DNA of 64,000 nucleotides, from contig CM051030.1 in assembly GCA_027627225.1 (NCBI GenBank), positions 6,482,501 through 6,546,500 of the forward strand. The letters are read 5' to 3'. This document shows positions 22,201 to 35,200 of the stretch, one piece after another. The translations under genes and the position numbers were made by a program. Position 1 is the stretch's first letter. Every line of letters begins with the position of its first letter. The DNA is from Congeria kusceri (taxonomy: Eukaryota > Mollusca > Bivalvia > Myida > Dreissenidae). The notes beneath the pieces were generated by a model. It worked only from the letters and a program-made list of their open reading frames with translations, searched no databases and was not told where the DNA came from.

Positions 22201-23625
22201 AGCTCACCTGAGCACGAAGTGCTCGGTGAGCTATTGGTATAGGGGACCTCTCCGGCGTCGTCGTCGTTAATGTCCGTCGTCAATGTGCCGTAAACAATTT
22301 GGACCGTTATCGCGATAAAGACTACATTTTGTATTCAATCTTGACCTAACTTGCACAGTTTGTGTAAGACCATAAAATCTCGGATGGGATTGTTATTGGG
22401 TCAGATCACACCAGTAACACCCGAGTTATTGCCCCTTCTTCATGCAAAAAAAGTGCATAAGTGCCCTTTTCCAACGTATAGACTTTAGTTTCCATCCAAT
22501 CTTAACCAAACTTTCACAGTTTGTGTATGACCATCAGATCTGAGCATATGTCAAACATGGGCCAGATCGTGTTTCAAACACCAGAGTTATTGCCCTTTGT
22601 TTATTAAAAAAATATGCAAAAAATTGACCTTGTTCAGGATAGAGAGAGACATTTTTCATCCAATCTTCACCAATCTTGCACAGTTTGTCTATTACCATGA
22701 GATTCCAGTTGAAGTCGAATATAAGCAAGATCGGACCAGAAACACCAGAGTTATTGCCCTTCGTTTGTGAAAAGAATATCCAAAATGGACATTATACAGG
22801 ATAGAGACTTCATTTTTCATCCAATCTTTACCAATCTTGCACAGTTTGTCTATGACCATAAGATTAAAAGTGAACTTGAATATAAGCAAGATTGGACCAG
22901 AAATACTAGAGTTATTGCCCTTTGTTTGTGAAAAAAAATATGCAAAAATGGACATTATTCAGGATAGAGACTTCGTTTGTCATCCAATCTTCACAATCAT
23001 GTACAGTTTGTCTATGAACGTAAGACTACAGGTGAAGTAGAATATAAGCATGATCGGGCCAGAAACACCAGAGTTATTGCCCCTTGTGTTTGGAAAAAGA
23101 CATCAACAAGTTATCAATGATTGGCTTGCACACACGATTTTTGATTCAATGTTGACCAAACTTACACAGTTCACGCATGACCATAAAAATTGATTGATAA
23201 AATTTGATTTCCAACAGTTTGCAAGACTTGCATGCAGTTGTTTGTATATGCAACATTGATGTCTTCAGAGCCTGCATTAACGTCATTGGTCAGAAAATTA
23301 TCAAAGAAAAGCAAAAGTTGACCTTATAGCACAGCCATTGCCATTATTGCATTGCAACTAGTTTTCCAAAACTGTTTGCGAAAAAGACATCAAAATCGAC
23401 TGTTTGTGCATTTTCCAGAATTGTCTATGACTTAATGAAAAAGGGTCAGGTAAGAATATCGAGAAAAATGATTTGAGAACCATTAGCAACAAAACGCACA
23501 TCCACTACCCAACTCATACTTTAGTTAGCATATTGCATTTACCGATGTTTTAAATCAAAATTGATCCTACCTCCTTTGTGTATTGTTCAGATACCTTAAG
23601 TTTCAAACCTGTCGCAACAGTATGG
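22201..23625 (+). repeat. Composite repeat B, tailless copy
   Basis: The head AGCTCACCTGAGCACGAAGT is intact and the core matches 13519-14890 unit by unit, but the GGCCCTCTTGT tail is missing. Confidence 0.75.
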
Positions 23626-23789
23626 TCCACTTCTTATAAGTAAGTAACTTAAGTTTTCAAACAATAAACAAATATTAAGCTCTATTCTAATTACAGTGTT
23701 TGTACAAAATGACATCATAAATTATCTAAAATGGTAACTCATTCACATGATGGGAAAATAGTGCCATTTCTGCATTGTTGTCTTTTTTA

Positions 23790-24941
23790 GCCCACCCGAG
23801 CACGAAGTGTTCTGTGAGCTATTGGTATAGGGGACCTCTCCTGCGTCCGTCGTCATTGTGTGCCATCAACAATTTGTTTTGTTCTCAGGCTGGAGACTTC
23901 ACTTTTTATCCAATCTTAACCAAACTTGCACAGTTTGTGTATGACCATAAAATCTCGGACGGGATTGTTATTGGGCCAGATCACACCAGTAATACTAAAG
24001 TTATTGCCCCTTTTTCATTCTATAAAGGTGCAAAAATGCCTTTGTCCAATATATAGACTTTATTTTCCATCCAATCTTAACCAAACTTTCAAAGTTTGTG
24101 TATGACCATCAGATCTCAGCAGACGCCAAAAATGGGCCAGATCGTGTTTCAAACTCCGGAGTTATTGCTCTTGGTTTATGAAAAAATATATAAAAATGGA
24201 CATTATTCAGGATAGAGACTTCATTTTTCATCAAATCTTCACCAATCTTTGTTTGTGAAAAAAAATAACGCAAAATGGACATTATTCACATACATGCCAT
24301 ACGTCTCGGTCTCGTCGGGATTGTCCCGCTTCGTGAGGTTTGTCCCGGCGTCCCGCTGAGATGCATTTTGTCCCTGTTAATCACAAAAATCGATGTTAAT
24401 GTGCAATAAAAGTTGCATTGGGCCAACAATTTACTTCTTATCGTTAAATTCTTAATTGACAACAATGCCCGCTAGCCGCGTGTCGACGAGGAGCAGTTAT
24501 GTTAACCCAAACAGTGGTTTATTAATCCTTTGTCACGCTTTCGCGGGACGGTGGTCAGATAATCCGCGTTTGCTAATTGCTATTAGTCATCACGTGAGGG
24601 TATATAGAGTAACTGTATGTCCTAGATCAATACTGACCTTTCTAAACGACAATTACATTATCAATTCGGCTGTTTTGTTTTTCATTATTAAAGAGGAAAT
24701 GTCATCTGCATATGTTCGCATACAGATACCTAATTTTGATGTTATGCGCTACGAAACTTGTATTCAAAAGTAAAGATCTCACAGTTCTCTGACGCTTTTA
24801 TATTGCAATTAATACACCAACTCTCCATGCCGATGACGTGATGTACATGTCAGCAAAATTTTCGCGCGCTTTTCTTGCAGAACAAAAGATTTACACAATG
24901 TGCAAAATGTATAATGTGCATTTTGACATCATGGCTCTCTT
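23790..24941 (+). repeat. Composite repeat B, third copy with diverged middle
   Basis: The head (AGCCCACCCGAGCACGAAG) and a tail-like TGACATCATGGCTCTCTTGTT at 24921-24941 bound it. About 23880-24260 has the core units. About 24283-24800 is different sequence containing CGTCTCGGTCTCGTC and a 105-codon frame (24456-24773) that I do not recognise. Confidence 0.5.
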
Positions 24942-24948
24942 GTTATTT

Positions 24949-25270
24949 TTATGCCCCCGGCATCTTGATGCGGGAGGCATATAGTGATTGTCCTGTCTGT
25001 CCGTCCTTCCATCCTAACGTGACAAGTTTAAGTAGATTTTACCTTTTTGTCTAGCACCAACACCGCTTATACAACACTTGGATACTTACTCAGTTGTTGC
25101 TTATTACCATCCCCAATCCACCTTTATCACCCAACTTTGACCTTGACTAAATTTGGACTTATAATAATTCAAAAGTGCCATTTCTTGGTTAACTAGAAAA
25201 AAGACAATCGGCGTTGACATTATTATTGAGATATCATTTTTACCCTAAACATAATACAAGAGGGCCAATA
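24949..25270 (+). repeat. Interspersed repeat with TGCCCCCGGCATC hairpin head
   Basis: It begins ATGCCCCCGGCATCTTGATG, which can form a hairpin with GCGGGAGGCAT, followed by TGTCCGTCCTTCC. A relative begins at 42118. No coding content. The downstream end is not clear. Confidence 0.5.
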
Positions 25271-25899
25271 TGATCGGACCCAGATTTTCTGACTACTTAA
25301 GAAAACTTATCGATACCAAAATTAATGTGCGATTAATTCAATAATCATTAATATTTGTACCGTGAATAAACATTTCATACCGCCCAATGTTTTCACCAGT
25401 GATACATGAATAACCTAATGTGCAATTCTAATTAATTCTTAACTTTGACTCTGTTCCTTGAACACAACCGCAATTCATTTTCAAATTAACATGCACAGTA
25501 AGTTTATAAACATAAATTGCCCATTTATTGAAATATGCGCTCTTACGATTCTCTGGACGCTAATTGATGCATGTATATTATAACAGCTGTACACCGGCGG
25601 CTAAACGCGCGCTATTTTTAGAATGATCGTTAGTGTGTTGAACTCACTAGAATCAATTGTTATGTATAGGGCTAAACAGTGGATTAATTCTGGGGATGAA
25701 TATAATAATCTGTTCATGACATACAATGAGAAAATACGTTCATACGTATGCTCAGTTCTAGAGTGTATATCAAGAATATGTTTATAACTTTATTTTAACC
25801 GCTAATGTAAACAAATATGTTCATTTTGAACCCCAAAAGCATGCGACAGTTGTTGGTATACATTAATGATTAAACCATTGTTGTAAGTTTGCTTTCCCT
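25271..25899. other. Intergenic AT-rich sequence
   Basis: Nothing recognised. Confidence 0.4.
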
Positions 25900-26158
25900 A
25901 AAATTAGAAAATTTCCCCAATTCTATTGGCATTCAATTTTCCCGCTGCATAATTATCGCAAGAAATCTAGGTTAAAAGTGATCTTAGACAGCTACGCCGA
26001 AAAAAGAGGGTACGACATAGCGAGAGAGCGAATTGTCAAGAAAATCCGATACCAGTTATTATAAATTCTTTTTTTTTTCAGCACCGACATTGCACCACTC
26101 ACGATTACATTGTAGTTTCAAGTTTTCAACAACAACATATTCTTCATTTCGTATTAAA
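25900..26158 (+). promoter_or_regulatory. Putative ZPR1 promoter and 5' UTR
   Basis: An inverted CCAAT box (ATTGG, 25925-25929) is followed by the E2F-type word TTTCCCGC (25938-25945). This is about 220 bp upstream of the start codon. A T-tract ending TTTTTTTTTCAG at 26070-26081 could be an acceptor of an intron within the 5' UTR; this cannot be decided without cDNA. Confidence 0.4.
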
Positions 26159-26269
26159 ATGGAGTCAGAAGTTGACATGAAAAGGCCTTTCTTCCGTGAC
26201 ATTAACGCGGACGAAGACGAACCTGAAGTAACCGAGATGGAAAGTTTGTGTTTCTCTTGCGATAAACAG
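26159..26269 (+). CDS. ZPR1: ZPR1 coding exon 1
   Basis: Residues 1-37, ending with the first zinc-finger pair CFSC and phase 0 at GTATTT. The ATG at 26159 is chosen because ZPR1 orthologues begin close to the acidic N-terminal stretch (NADEDEPEV). An in-frame ATG further upstream (26033) would cross the putative promoter. Confidence 0.85.
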
Positions 26270-29200
26270 GTATTTCTGAAATTCTGAAGGGGAACGGTAT
26301 AGTGAAAAATAGTGAAGACGTTTTTAAATGGCAGGAACATTAATACCATACTTTTTCACTGCTTAAATGTTTATTTTGTCTTTTGGAAGCTATTGGCAGA
26401 TTGCACTGTGACTGTCAATTCAATACATATGACTGTGTTCTAATATATAACCATTGGTGGGATTTCGGTTAAGGACAAAAATCTGTAAATTGATTCTATA
26501 TAGCGATTGGTACAGAGAAATTAGTTAACTGATTTTGTATAGCGGATAGTCTTTTAAATTTGTTAATAACACCTACGGGATGATGGCTAATTAATTGCTA
26601 TGTTTGGTAATTGGTAATTCATTGTTTAATTAATATTGAGTTCTCCGCTTGTTACAATTAAGGTATGTTTGCTAATTGAGTTACTCATGTATGTGGTTGT
26701 TTGTTATCAGTTTGCCTTAAATAAATGTGTTCAATGAGATTGGAAATATTTTTGAATAAAAATAAGTTAAAATAAAATTGGTGCTAGTTAACCTTGAATT
26801 TTTTATCGGGTTCTTTAAAAATCCACAATATGTGCATTCTTAAAAATTCAAAATAATACAATAATCTACTAACAACTTCTGCTGTAGGTTGGAAAATCTG
26901 CTATCAGGGCCCTCAATCAGTTTTGGGGGAAGGGGCCCACCGCCCTCTGGAGGGGAATTTTGACTGAATGGGGGAATATTTTAATATGGAAGTTTTTACA
27001 GATTAACTGATTTGAAAACTAACTCATCCCGATAAAAACTCGAGTCTGAGTCTAATTGTCGTTTAGTAAAAACGTCATCTAAAACTAATCTTTACAGCTA
27101 ATGAAACTCCTATAAATATAACTTTTATTATTTTTTAGCACGAAAAAAAAACATAGCTCAGCATCTACCAATAACGCTTAAAATTTGGACTAGGCTGCGG
27201 TATACATGTAACATTGCAGCTATACACCATCATTTCCACGAGTTTCTCGTGATTTTGCAGGCATTGATAAATAGTTAGCGCGTTTTTTTAGCCCAGCATG
27301 ATTTTATAACGCAGATATGAAACTAATATAATTCAATATGCAACACATATTTTTTTGGTAAAAGTAATTTTCAGTCCCGCTTTTTAAATTATTAATTAAT
27401 TTAATGTATTCATTTAAAAGACAGAAAATGGAAATACACTACAACTCCATTATATCCCGAATCGCGGGTCCATGGATTGCAATCACGATATAACTTGTCA
27501 GGTCATTGATGTGCATATACATGTAAACACAAGCCTATTTTCGCTATCTCAAAAAGTAGATGTAATTAAACACCTTTTCATTGTTGTTAACATCCATAAT
27601 GTGTTATATCCACAGTAAAGTATTCTGTTTTTATATAAAAATATTATATAGTTCCTTGTAATTAATTTTAAATCAGTTATCACAACACATATACTAAATC
27701 GAAATGCGAAACGCCTATCCAAATTTTTCTGTTCACACGTCATAAACACAAATTTTATTTTCAGTTAAAATACACGTACACTTCATTAAAAGCCTTTGTT
27801 CGGCTAGGAAAGCGCGCGAAAAATATGCTGACATGTACAACGTCCCGTCATCCGCATGGAAAGCGTGGGTGTATTGCTGGCCATATAAAAACTTTGTAGC
27901 GCAGAGAACTGTGATATCTTTACTTTTGAATAAAAGTTTTGTAGCGAATACCGACCAAATTTTTGTATCACCATCGATGTGCAGTTAACATTTGCTCTAA
28001 AATAAAAAAATCTGTTTGCCGTATCGATAACGTTATTGACGATCAGATAGGTCAGTCTTGATTTATTACATACAGGTACTGTGTACACCCTCCATGTGGA
28101 CAGCGTGAAATTCGGCTTCTAATTACAGCAACAGCAGTCTAAGGACGTTGTCATGGGTGGCACGCGCGATATAAGCTGATGACATCAAACTGTTTCACTT
28201 TGATGTTGAACGGATCAGTTTATTGTTTATCGCACGTGACATGTGTCAATAAAATATTAGCGATGTAGAGATCTAGACCAAAACGGCTATACTTATGATG
28301 CGGACGATTATTGGCATCTTAACTAGGTTTTCTGTTATTTTATTTTTATTTTTTTTACAGACCTCCAAGGGGGAATTTTTTCTTTTTTTAGGGGAAAACA
28401 ACATACTTTTTAGGTGGGGGAATGGGGCCAATATTCGTCAGCAAAAATTGTAGATTAAGGGCCCTGGCTATACAAAATCAATTAACCGATTTCTCCGTAC
28501 CATTCACTATATAGAATCAATTTACCGATATCAGAACGTCTTTTACCAAAATCTTCGTAAAACATCTGTATTGCCCATCCATAGACTTCTCAAAAGCTAA
28601 AAAAAAACACACAACATTTGGTAGCATCTGATAACTCCTGGACGGAAATAAAAAATTTCTTAAGACATGTTTTCGAAACCTTAAAAAAGCTGCAAGTCAT
28701 TCAGTCTAATCCTAGGAAAATAAATGCCGGTCTTAATGAACATTTTGCCTGACATATCCGTCGGAGGGATGATTTAAAAAAAATTGCATCTTGTTCTAAG
28801 TACAGACAAGTGAAATAGCGCCAAAATTTACCAATACTATTAATTACTGTACAGACAAGGAACAAATCGTTATTTGTAATTTTGACAAGAAATGCAGTAT
28901 AAGATTTTGCACCGTATTGGAGTTTGGACATATTCCTTTGCTCTTAAGTACATTTCCCCCCTTTCAGTGAAAAAATTCCACATAGGCTATTTCTTTCAAC
29001 ATTAAAATATTGACAACCACTTAATATTGCTTCATAGTTAGAACTTTAACACTTGCAGTTTTCGAAATAAGCGGTTGTCCAGGACAACCAAAATATTGTT
29101 TGGACAACCACTTTTAGCTATTTTAGCTGTCTGATGGACAACCAATTATAGGAATGATGAAAAATGCATTTGTTTATTTTTTGCTACATAAATTCGATCT

Positions 29201-32200
29201 CGATTGCAAAACAAACTTCTACACCGGTGGTTAAAGCTTCCTAAACTTCAGGTTAATGTTTTGGGGGACATTGCCAAATTAAACATATATTTGTTTGGTA
29301 TTTTCCAATCCAGAACTGGACTGTACTTTCAAATTGAGACTGAACAACAATTAGGGAGATATTCTGCATATGGATATTTCATTTTAACATTGACAAACTG
29401 TTTGTCCTTGAATATGTCGAAATTTAACATGATTTGTGGACAAATAGTTGTTAAAGCCAACTGTGGAAAAGATAATAAAAAGAGGAATTATTGTACAGTA
29501 ATTACAGAGGTCTTGGTTATAATGTCATCTATTTTCGTGATCATTTCTAAAAAAGGCCAGTGAACCAAAATAAGTACCGGTAACTGCAAAGACGATACAG
29601 ATAGTGATAACAAATAACAAGCTGTCATTTGGGAACTAAACACATCTCCTATTTTATCAGTCACTTTTAATAATTAGATTCAATAAAACGAATTGAAAAC
29701 ATTGAAAGATTTTGTTACTAAAGCTGTATTTCATTGTTATTTCTAACTTGCATCTTCTGTTCATATTACTATTGTTGATTTTGGAAGCACCAAAAACAGA
29801 TTTTTATTGTCAGACACTGTGACATATGAATTGCTGTAAAAGGATCAGGAAATGTACTGGGTAAGGGCAACCTCAAAGTACTCTTACAAAAACTAATTAA
29901 GTTTGCCAAACATGATTTATCTGTTTGTCTTCTTAGGTCACGAATAAGTTGGTAAACAATAAACTAAGGAAAATGCATGCACCGGTGTCAAACACAAAAG
30001 TGCCATTTCGATCAGTTTTCAGCATTTGAAATGGATGCCATTAAACTAGGCTTTCTGTCCTTCCCAAGCCGTCTTTTCATGCAGTACAAAAATGCTCATT
30101 TAATGTTCGGACATCCAAATGTGGCGCGTCGTGAGAAAACCGGTCTTAATGCATGTGCGTAAAGTGTCGTCACGGATTAGCCTGTGCAGTCCGCACAGGC
30201 TAATCAGGGATGGCACTTTCCGCTTTTATGGTATTTTCTGTTTCAAGAGTCTCTTCTAAACATAAATCCACTGTAGGCGGAAAGTGCCCTCCTGGATTAG
30301 CCTGTGCGTAGTGCACAGGTTAATCCGGGACGACACTTTACGCACATGCAATACGACCGGTTTTCCCACAACGCGCCTCAAATGTATCTTCGGATAACCA
30401 GTTTGAAAGAGTGTGGATGTCCAAAGGACAGCCCAGAAATAAAACCGAATTTCAAAGATTGCACTTGTTCTCTAAATGTATAGGTTTTGTGTGTTAGTTG
30501 TGACGCTTGATACTGAAAATGTATCAACATGCCAATTCAATGTAAGACCAGTTCCGTACAATGTAAAATTTATATCCATTTTACAGGGTACTACAAGACT
30601 TTTTTTTACAAAAATACCTTTTTTCCGAGAAGTGATCGTTTCGTCATTTTCTTGTGACCACTGCGGCAACAGCAATGCAGAACTGCAGCCAGCGGGGAAA
30701 ATTCAGGACAAGGGCGTCAGATATAACGTGAACATCCAGAACTCTAAGGTACTGAGGCTTTCTTAAACCCAGGGCTCAAATTAAGCACTCTCAAACTCGC
30801 AAAATACCAGTAAAAATAGTTTGGTGAGTTAATTTTTCTTATACTTCCAGTGTCATTTTTTGGTCCATTTACTGTATTGCTTGTTAGGTCATTTAGAAGT
30901 GTGAAATGCACAAAGAACATACATGAATGAAAGTGATTTTCGTAAATGTACTTACGAAAATGGCTTCAGGGGCTAAAAATAATGTGTGTCCTGCACATCA
31001 AATAGGACATTTGAAGGTAGTCGATTTTGTATTTAATTAATGGAATTGCGAGCAGAAACTTTTTTTGCTAATTAAAATATAAGCCACTTGCAAATATTTG
31101 AGGTTGGAAAAATAATTATATTCTTGGCATGGGAAACTTCGTGCATTTTGGGCTTGAATCCTTTTGCAATTTTTTGTTCACCCTCAATCACTGCAAGTCT
31201 TTGAAGGTAAAACACTTTCTGAATGTTGTAATACAAACTTAGACTTGATCTGTATAACTTTTGGGAGTCTTTGGGTGGTTTGTTAGCTATAAATGAAGCG
31301 TGTCGTGGGAATACGGGGCTTAATGCATGTGCGTGAAGTGTCGTCCTGGATCAGCCTGTGCAGTCCGCAAAGGCTAATCCAGGACGGCACTTTCCGCCTA
31401 CAGTGGATTTATGTTTAGAAGCGACTTCCTTGAAACAGAAAATACCATAAAAGCGGAAAGTGTCGGCGTTACGCACATCTATTAAGCTAGGTTTTTCCAC
31501 GACAGGCCTCAAATATATTGACCTAATATGCATGATTTCTACTGGAGCAAATAACCACTTTACCTATGTTCTCATGGTACTGAACCCCAACAGTTATTTG
31601 TGGTACTTGGGCCTTGGGGACACGTGTGTTGAACTGATCATTAAACAAAAATAAAAAAAATCATTTAAAAATGCCTTTTTGTCTTGAAATAATAGCAGAT
31701 TTGTGTTTGGACTCTTTAAAAGGACATGAACAGACAGGTGGTTCAGGCACCGTCAGCAACAATTTCTATACCAGAGTTGGACTTCGAAGTTCCACCAAAT
31801 AAAGGAGGTATAGACAAAACATAACACAAATGCATGAGTAGTCACTCAGTGGTCTTGTTTTGTGTTATTTTCCTTAACAAAAGTGCTGTCAGAAACAAAG
31901 ATGCTTTTCCTAATTATAACAAAATGGTCAATAGTTTATCAGCAAAGAATATTAGAAGATAATTTTTTGTATAATTTACATATAAAACAAAAAATACTTT
32001 TCCTAATTAAAAAGGAGTTTGTCAGCAAAGCATATGAGAAGATGCTCTGGATAAAGATTGGGTTTAACATCATGTTTACAAGTTAGATACCATTCTACTC
32101 TATTCCAGTGCTGACAACAGTTGAAGGTGTTCTCGACAGAGCTGTTGACGGCCTTACTCAGGACCAAGTTTTACGGAGGGTAGGCTGCTTACCAAAACAC

Positions 32201-35200
32201 TTTTACACAACTAGATACAATTTTAAACTATATGACAAGATCATTTTAATGGAATTATTAATCTTAAAAGACAGATACAATTATATAATTGAAACATTTG
32301 CATTTATTTGCATTTATAGCCGCACAAAAGGTGAAATGGCCAAATTCAGACTCTACAATATAACGGTTATCTTCTCGTATATCTTAGCATATAACCTACG
32401 TCAGAATCATTTGGTTTGCTGTATACTGTTTATTGAAAAAACACTGATCCTCCAAGTAAAACTGTTAACAAACACTAGCTTTATTTACTGCCAAATTTCC
32501 TGGCGATACAGATTAAATCCGACTATGCACCATTAACATTCGGCGAGCTGCACGATATTCTACATAAAACACGAGGAACTTTGGCTAGTGTTGTAGTGTT
32601 GCAAATGTAAACACCAAACTGAACTTCAGCTGTTCAAATTTCATTTTGATCCGATCGTTAATAAGGATTTTATAGATAATCAAAGTTTATATCAGTATTG
32701 TTCGAGCGCCAGTGAAATGACGTTACCAATAACACAACTTGACGTCGAGATTGAATGAACGTCTACATGCGATTTTCGACGTCACAATTGGAATGTCATT
32801 AAGCCCAGTTTTCCTGGAGCGGTGCTTATATCGTGTTTGTTATCTCAACAAAAACTTGTATGTTTTGTTTAATGCGTATCACCTTGTTAGTGCCTTTAAG
32901 TTTAAGAGTCCCTCCATGTTAGGCTTCTGGTAAATGGAAGCATGATTCTCACTGACTGGTGCCCATGTCTGTGCTTGGCACTGATGTTAACCAGATGATC
33001 AATTTAGACATGTACATGCTTAATTTAAGCAAGAAAATAAAATCAGAGTATTTATTAATGCACAGAATTTCAAATGTTTGCTTAGAAATGGAGATTTAAA
33101 AAAATATATATCGGACCAATGAAGGCATGAATGTGTAAAAACATTTTTAAATTCTTCTCTTTAAAACAACCTCTACTGCATTATTTTTGGTAACTCATTA
33201 GCATTATTCTGCACCTTTATCAAACCAATGGATTTTCCTGCTGAAATTACATTTACCCTCATATATTTTGGACTGAGTGTACATTTACCCCCATACAATC
33301 TGGTATGAGTGTACATTTACCACCATACAATCTGGTATGAGTGTACATTTACCCCCATACAATCTGGTATGAGTGTACATTTACCCCCCATACAATCTGG
33401 TATGAGTGAACATTTACCCTCATACATTCTGGTATGAGTGTACATTTACCCCCATACAATCTGGTATGAGTGTACATTTACCCCCATACAATCTGGTATG
33501 AGTGTACATTTACCCCCATACAATCTGGTATGAGTGTACATTTACCCCCATACATTCTGATATGAGTGTACATTTACCCGCATACAATCTGGTATGAGTG
33601 TACATTTACCCCCCTACAATCTGGTATGAGTGTACATTTACCCCCATAAAATCTGGTATGAGTGTACATTTACCCCCCTACAATCTGGTATGAGTGTACA
33701 TTTACCCTTTACACCAAAACTTATCTGGAGAATTGTGGTGCTGATATCTGTGCTTGACACTAATACTCACTAACTGTGGTGTCAATATCTGTGATTGACA
33801 CTAATACTCGCTCACTGTGTTACCCATGTCTGTGCTTGGCACTAATACTCACTGACTGTGGTTTCAATGTTTGTGATTGACACTAATACTCACTCACTGT
33901 GTTACCCATGTCTGTGCTTGGCACTAATACTCACTGACTGTGGTGTCAATATCTGTGATTAACACTAATACTCACTGACTGTAGTGTCAATGTCTGTGAT
34001 TGGCACTCATACTCACTGACTGTGGTGTCTATATCTGTGCTTGGCACTAATACTCACTGCCTGTGGTGTCAGTGTCTGTGCTTGGCACTAATACTCACTG
34101 ACTGTGATGCCAATGTCTGTGCTTGGCTTGGCACCAATACTCACTGACTGGTGTTGATGTCTGTGCTTGGCACTAATACTCACTGACTGTGGTGTCAATA
34201 TCTGTGATTGACACCAATGCTCACTCACTGTGTTACCCATGTCTGTGCTTGGCACTAATACTCACTGACTGAGGTGTCAATGTCTGTGCTTGGCACCAAT
34301 ACTCACTGACTATGGTGCCAATGTTTGTGCTTGGCACAAATTTTTTACTGACTGTGTTACTGATGTTTGTGCTAGGCACTAACGATCACTGGCTGGGTGA
34401 CATATGTCTGTGCTTGGCACTTATGCTCACTGACTGTGTTACTGATGTCTGTGCTTGGCACTAATAATCACTGCCCGTGTTACCCCATGTTTGTGCTTGG
34501 CACTAATTCTCACTGCCTGTGGTGCTGATGTTTGTGCTTGGCACTAATGTTTACTGACCATGTTACCGATGTGTGTGATTGGCACTAATACTTACTGATT
34601 GTGGTGCCAATGTTTGTGCTTGGCACTAATACTGAGTGTGTTACCGATGTCTGTGCATGGCACTAATACTCACTGACTGTGATTTTAATGACTGTGCTGG
34701 GCACTAATACTCACTGACTGGTTTTTAAAGACTGTGCTTGGCACTAATATTCACTGACTGTGTTACCAATGCCTGCGCTTGGCACTAATACAGTTAATAC
34801 TTACGGACTGTGGTTTCAATGACTGTTCTTGGCACTAATACTCACCGACTGTGTTACCGATGTCTGTGCATGGCACTAATACAGTTTATACTCATGGATT
34901 GTGGTTTCATTGACTGTGCTTGGCACTAATACTCACTGACTGTGTTACCAATGTCTGTGCATGGCACTTATACTCACTTACTGTGGTTTCAATGACTGTG
35001 CTTGGCACTAATACTCACTTACTGTGGTTTCAATGACTGTGCTTGGCACTAATACTCACTGTGGTTTCAATGACTGTGCTTGGCACTAATACTCACTTAC
35101 TGTGGTTTCAATGACTGTGCTTGGCACTAATACTCACTTACTGTGGTTTCAATGACTGTGCTTGGCACTAATACTCACTGTGGTTTCAATGACTGTGCTT

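Noticed and set aside
24456..24773. 105-codon + frame
   Set aside because: Lies within a composite repeat remnant and is not recognised.
26033..26158. Upstream in-frame ATG extending ZPR1 by 42 residues
   Set aside because: The extension has no family similarity and crosses a T-tract that looks like a splice acceptor; the ATG at 26159 fits the family better.
29204..29563. 119-codon + frame in ZPR1 intron 1
   Set aside because: AT-rich composition and no recognisable motif; possible chance frame.
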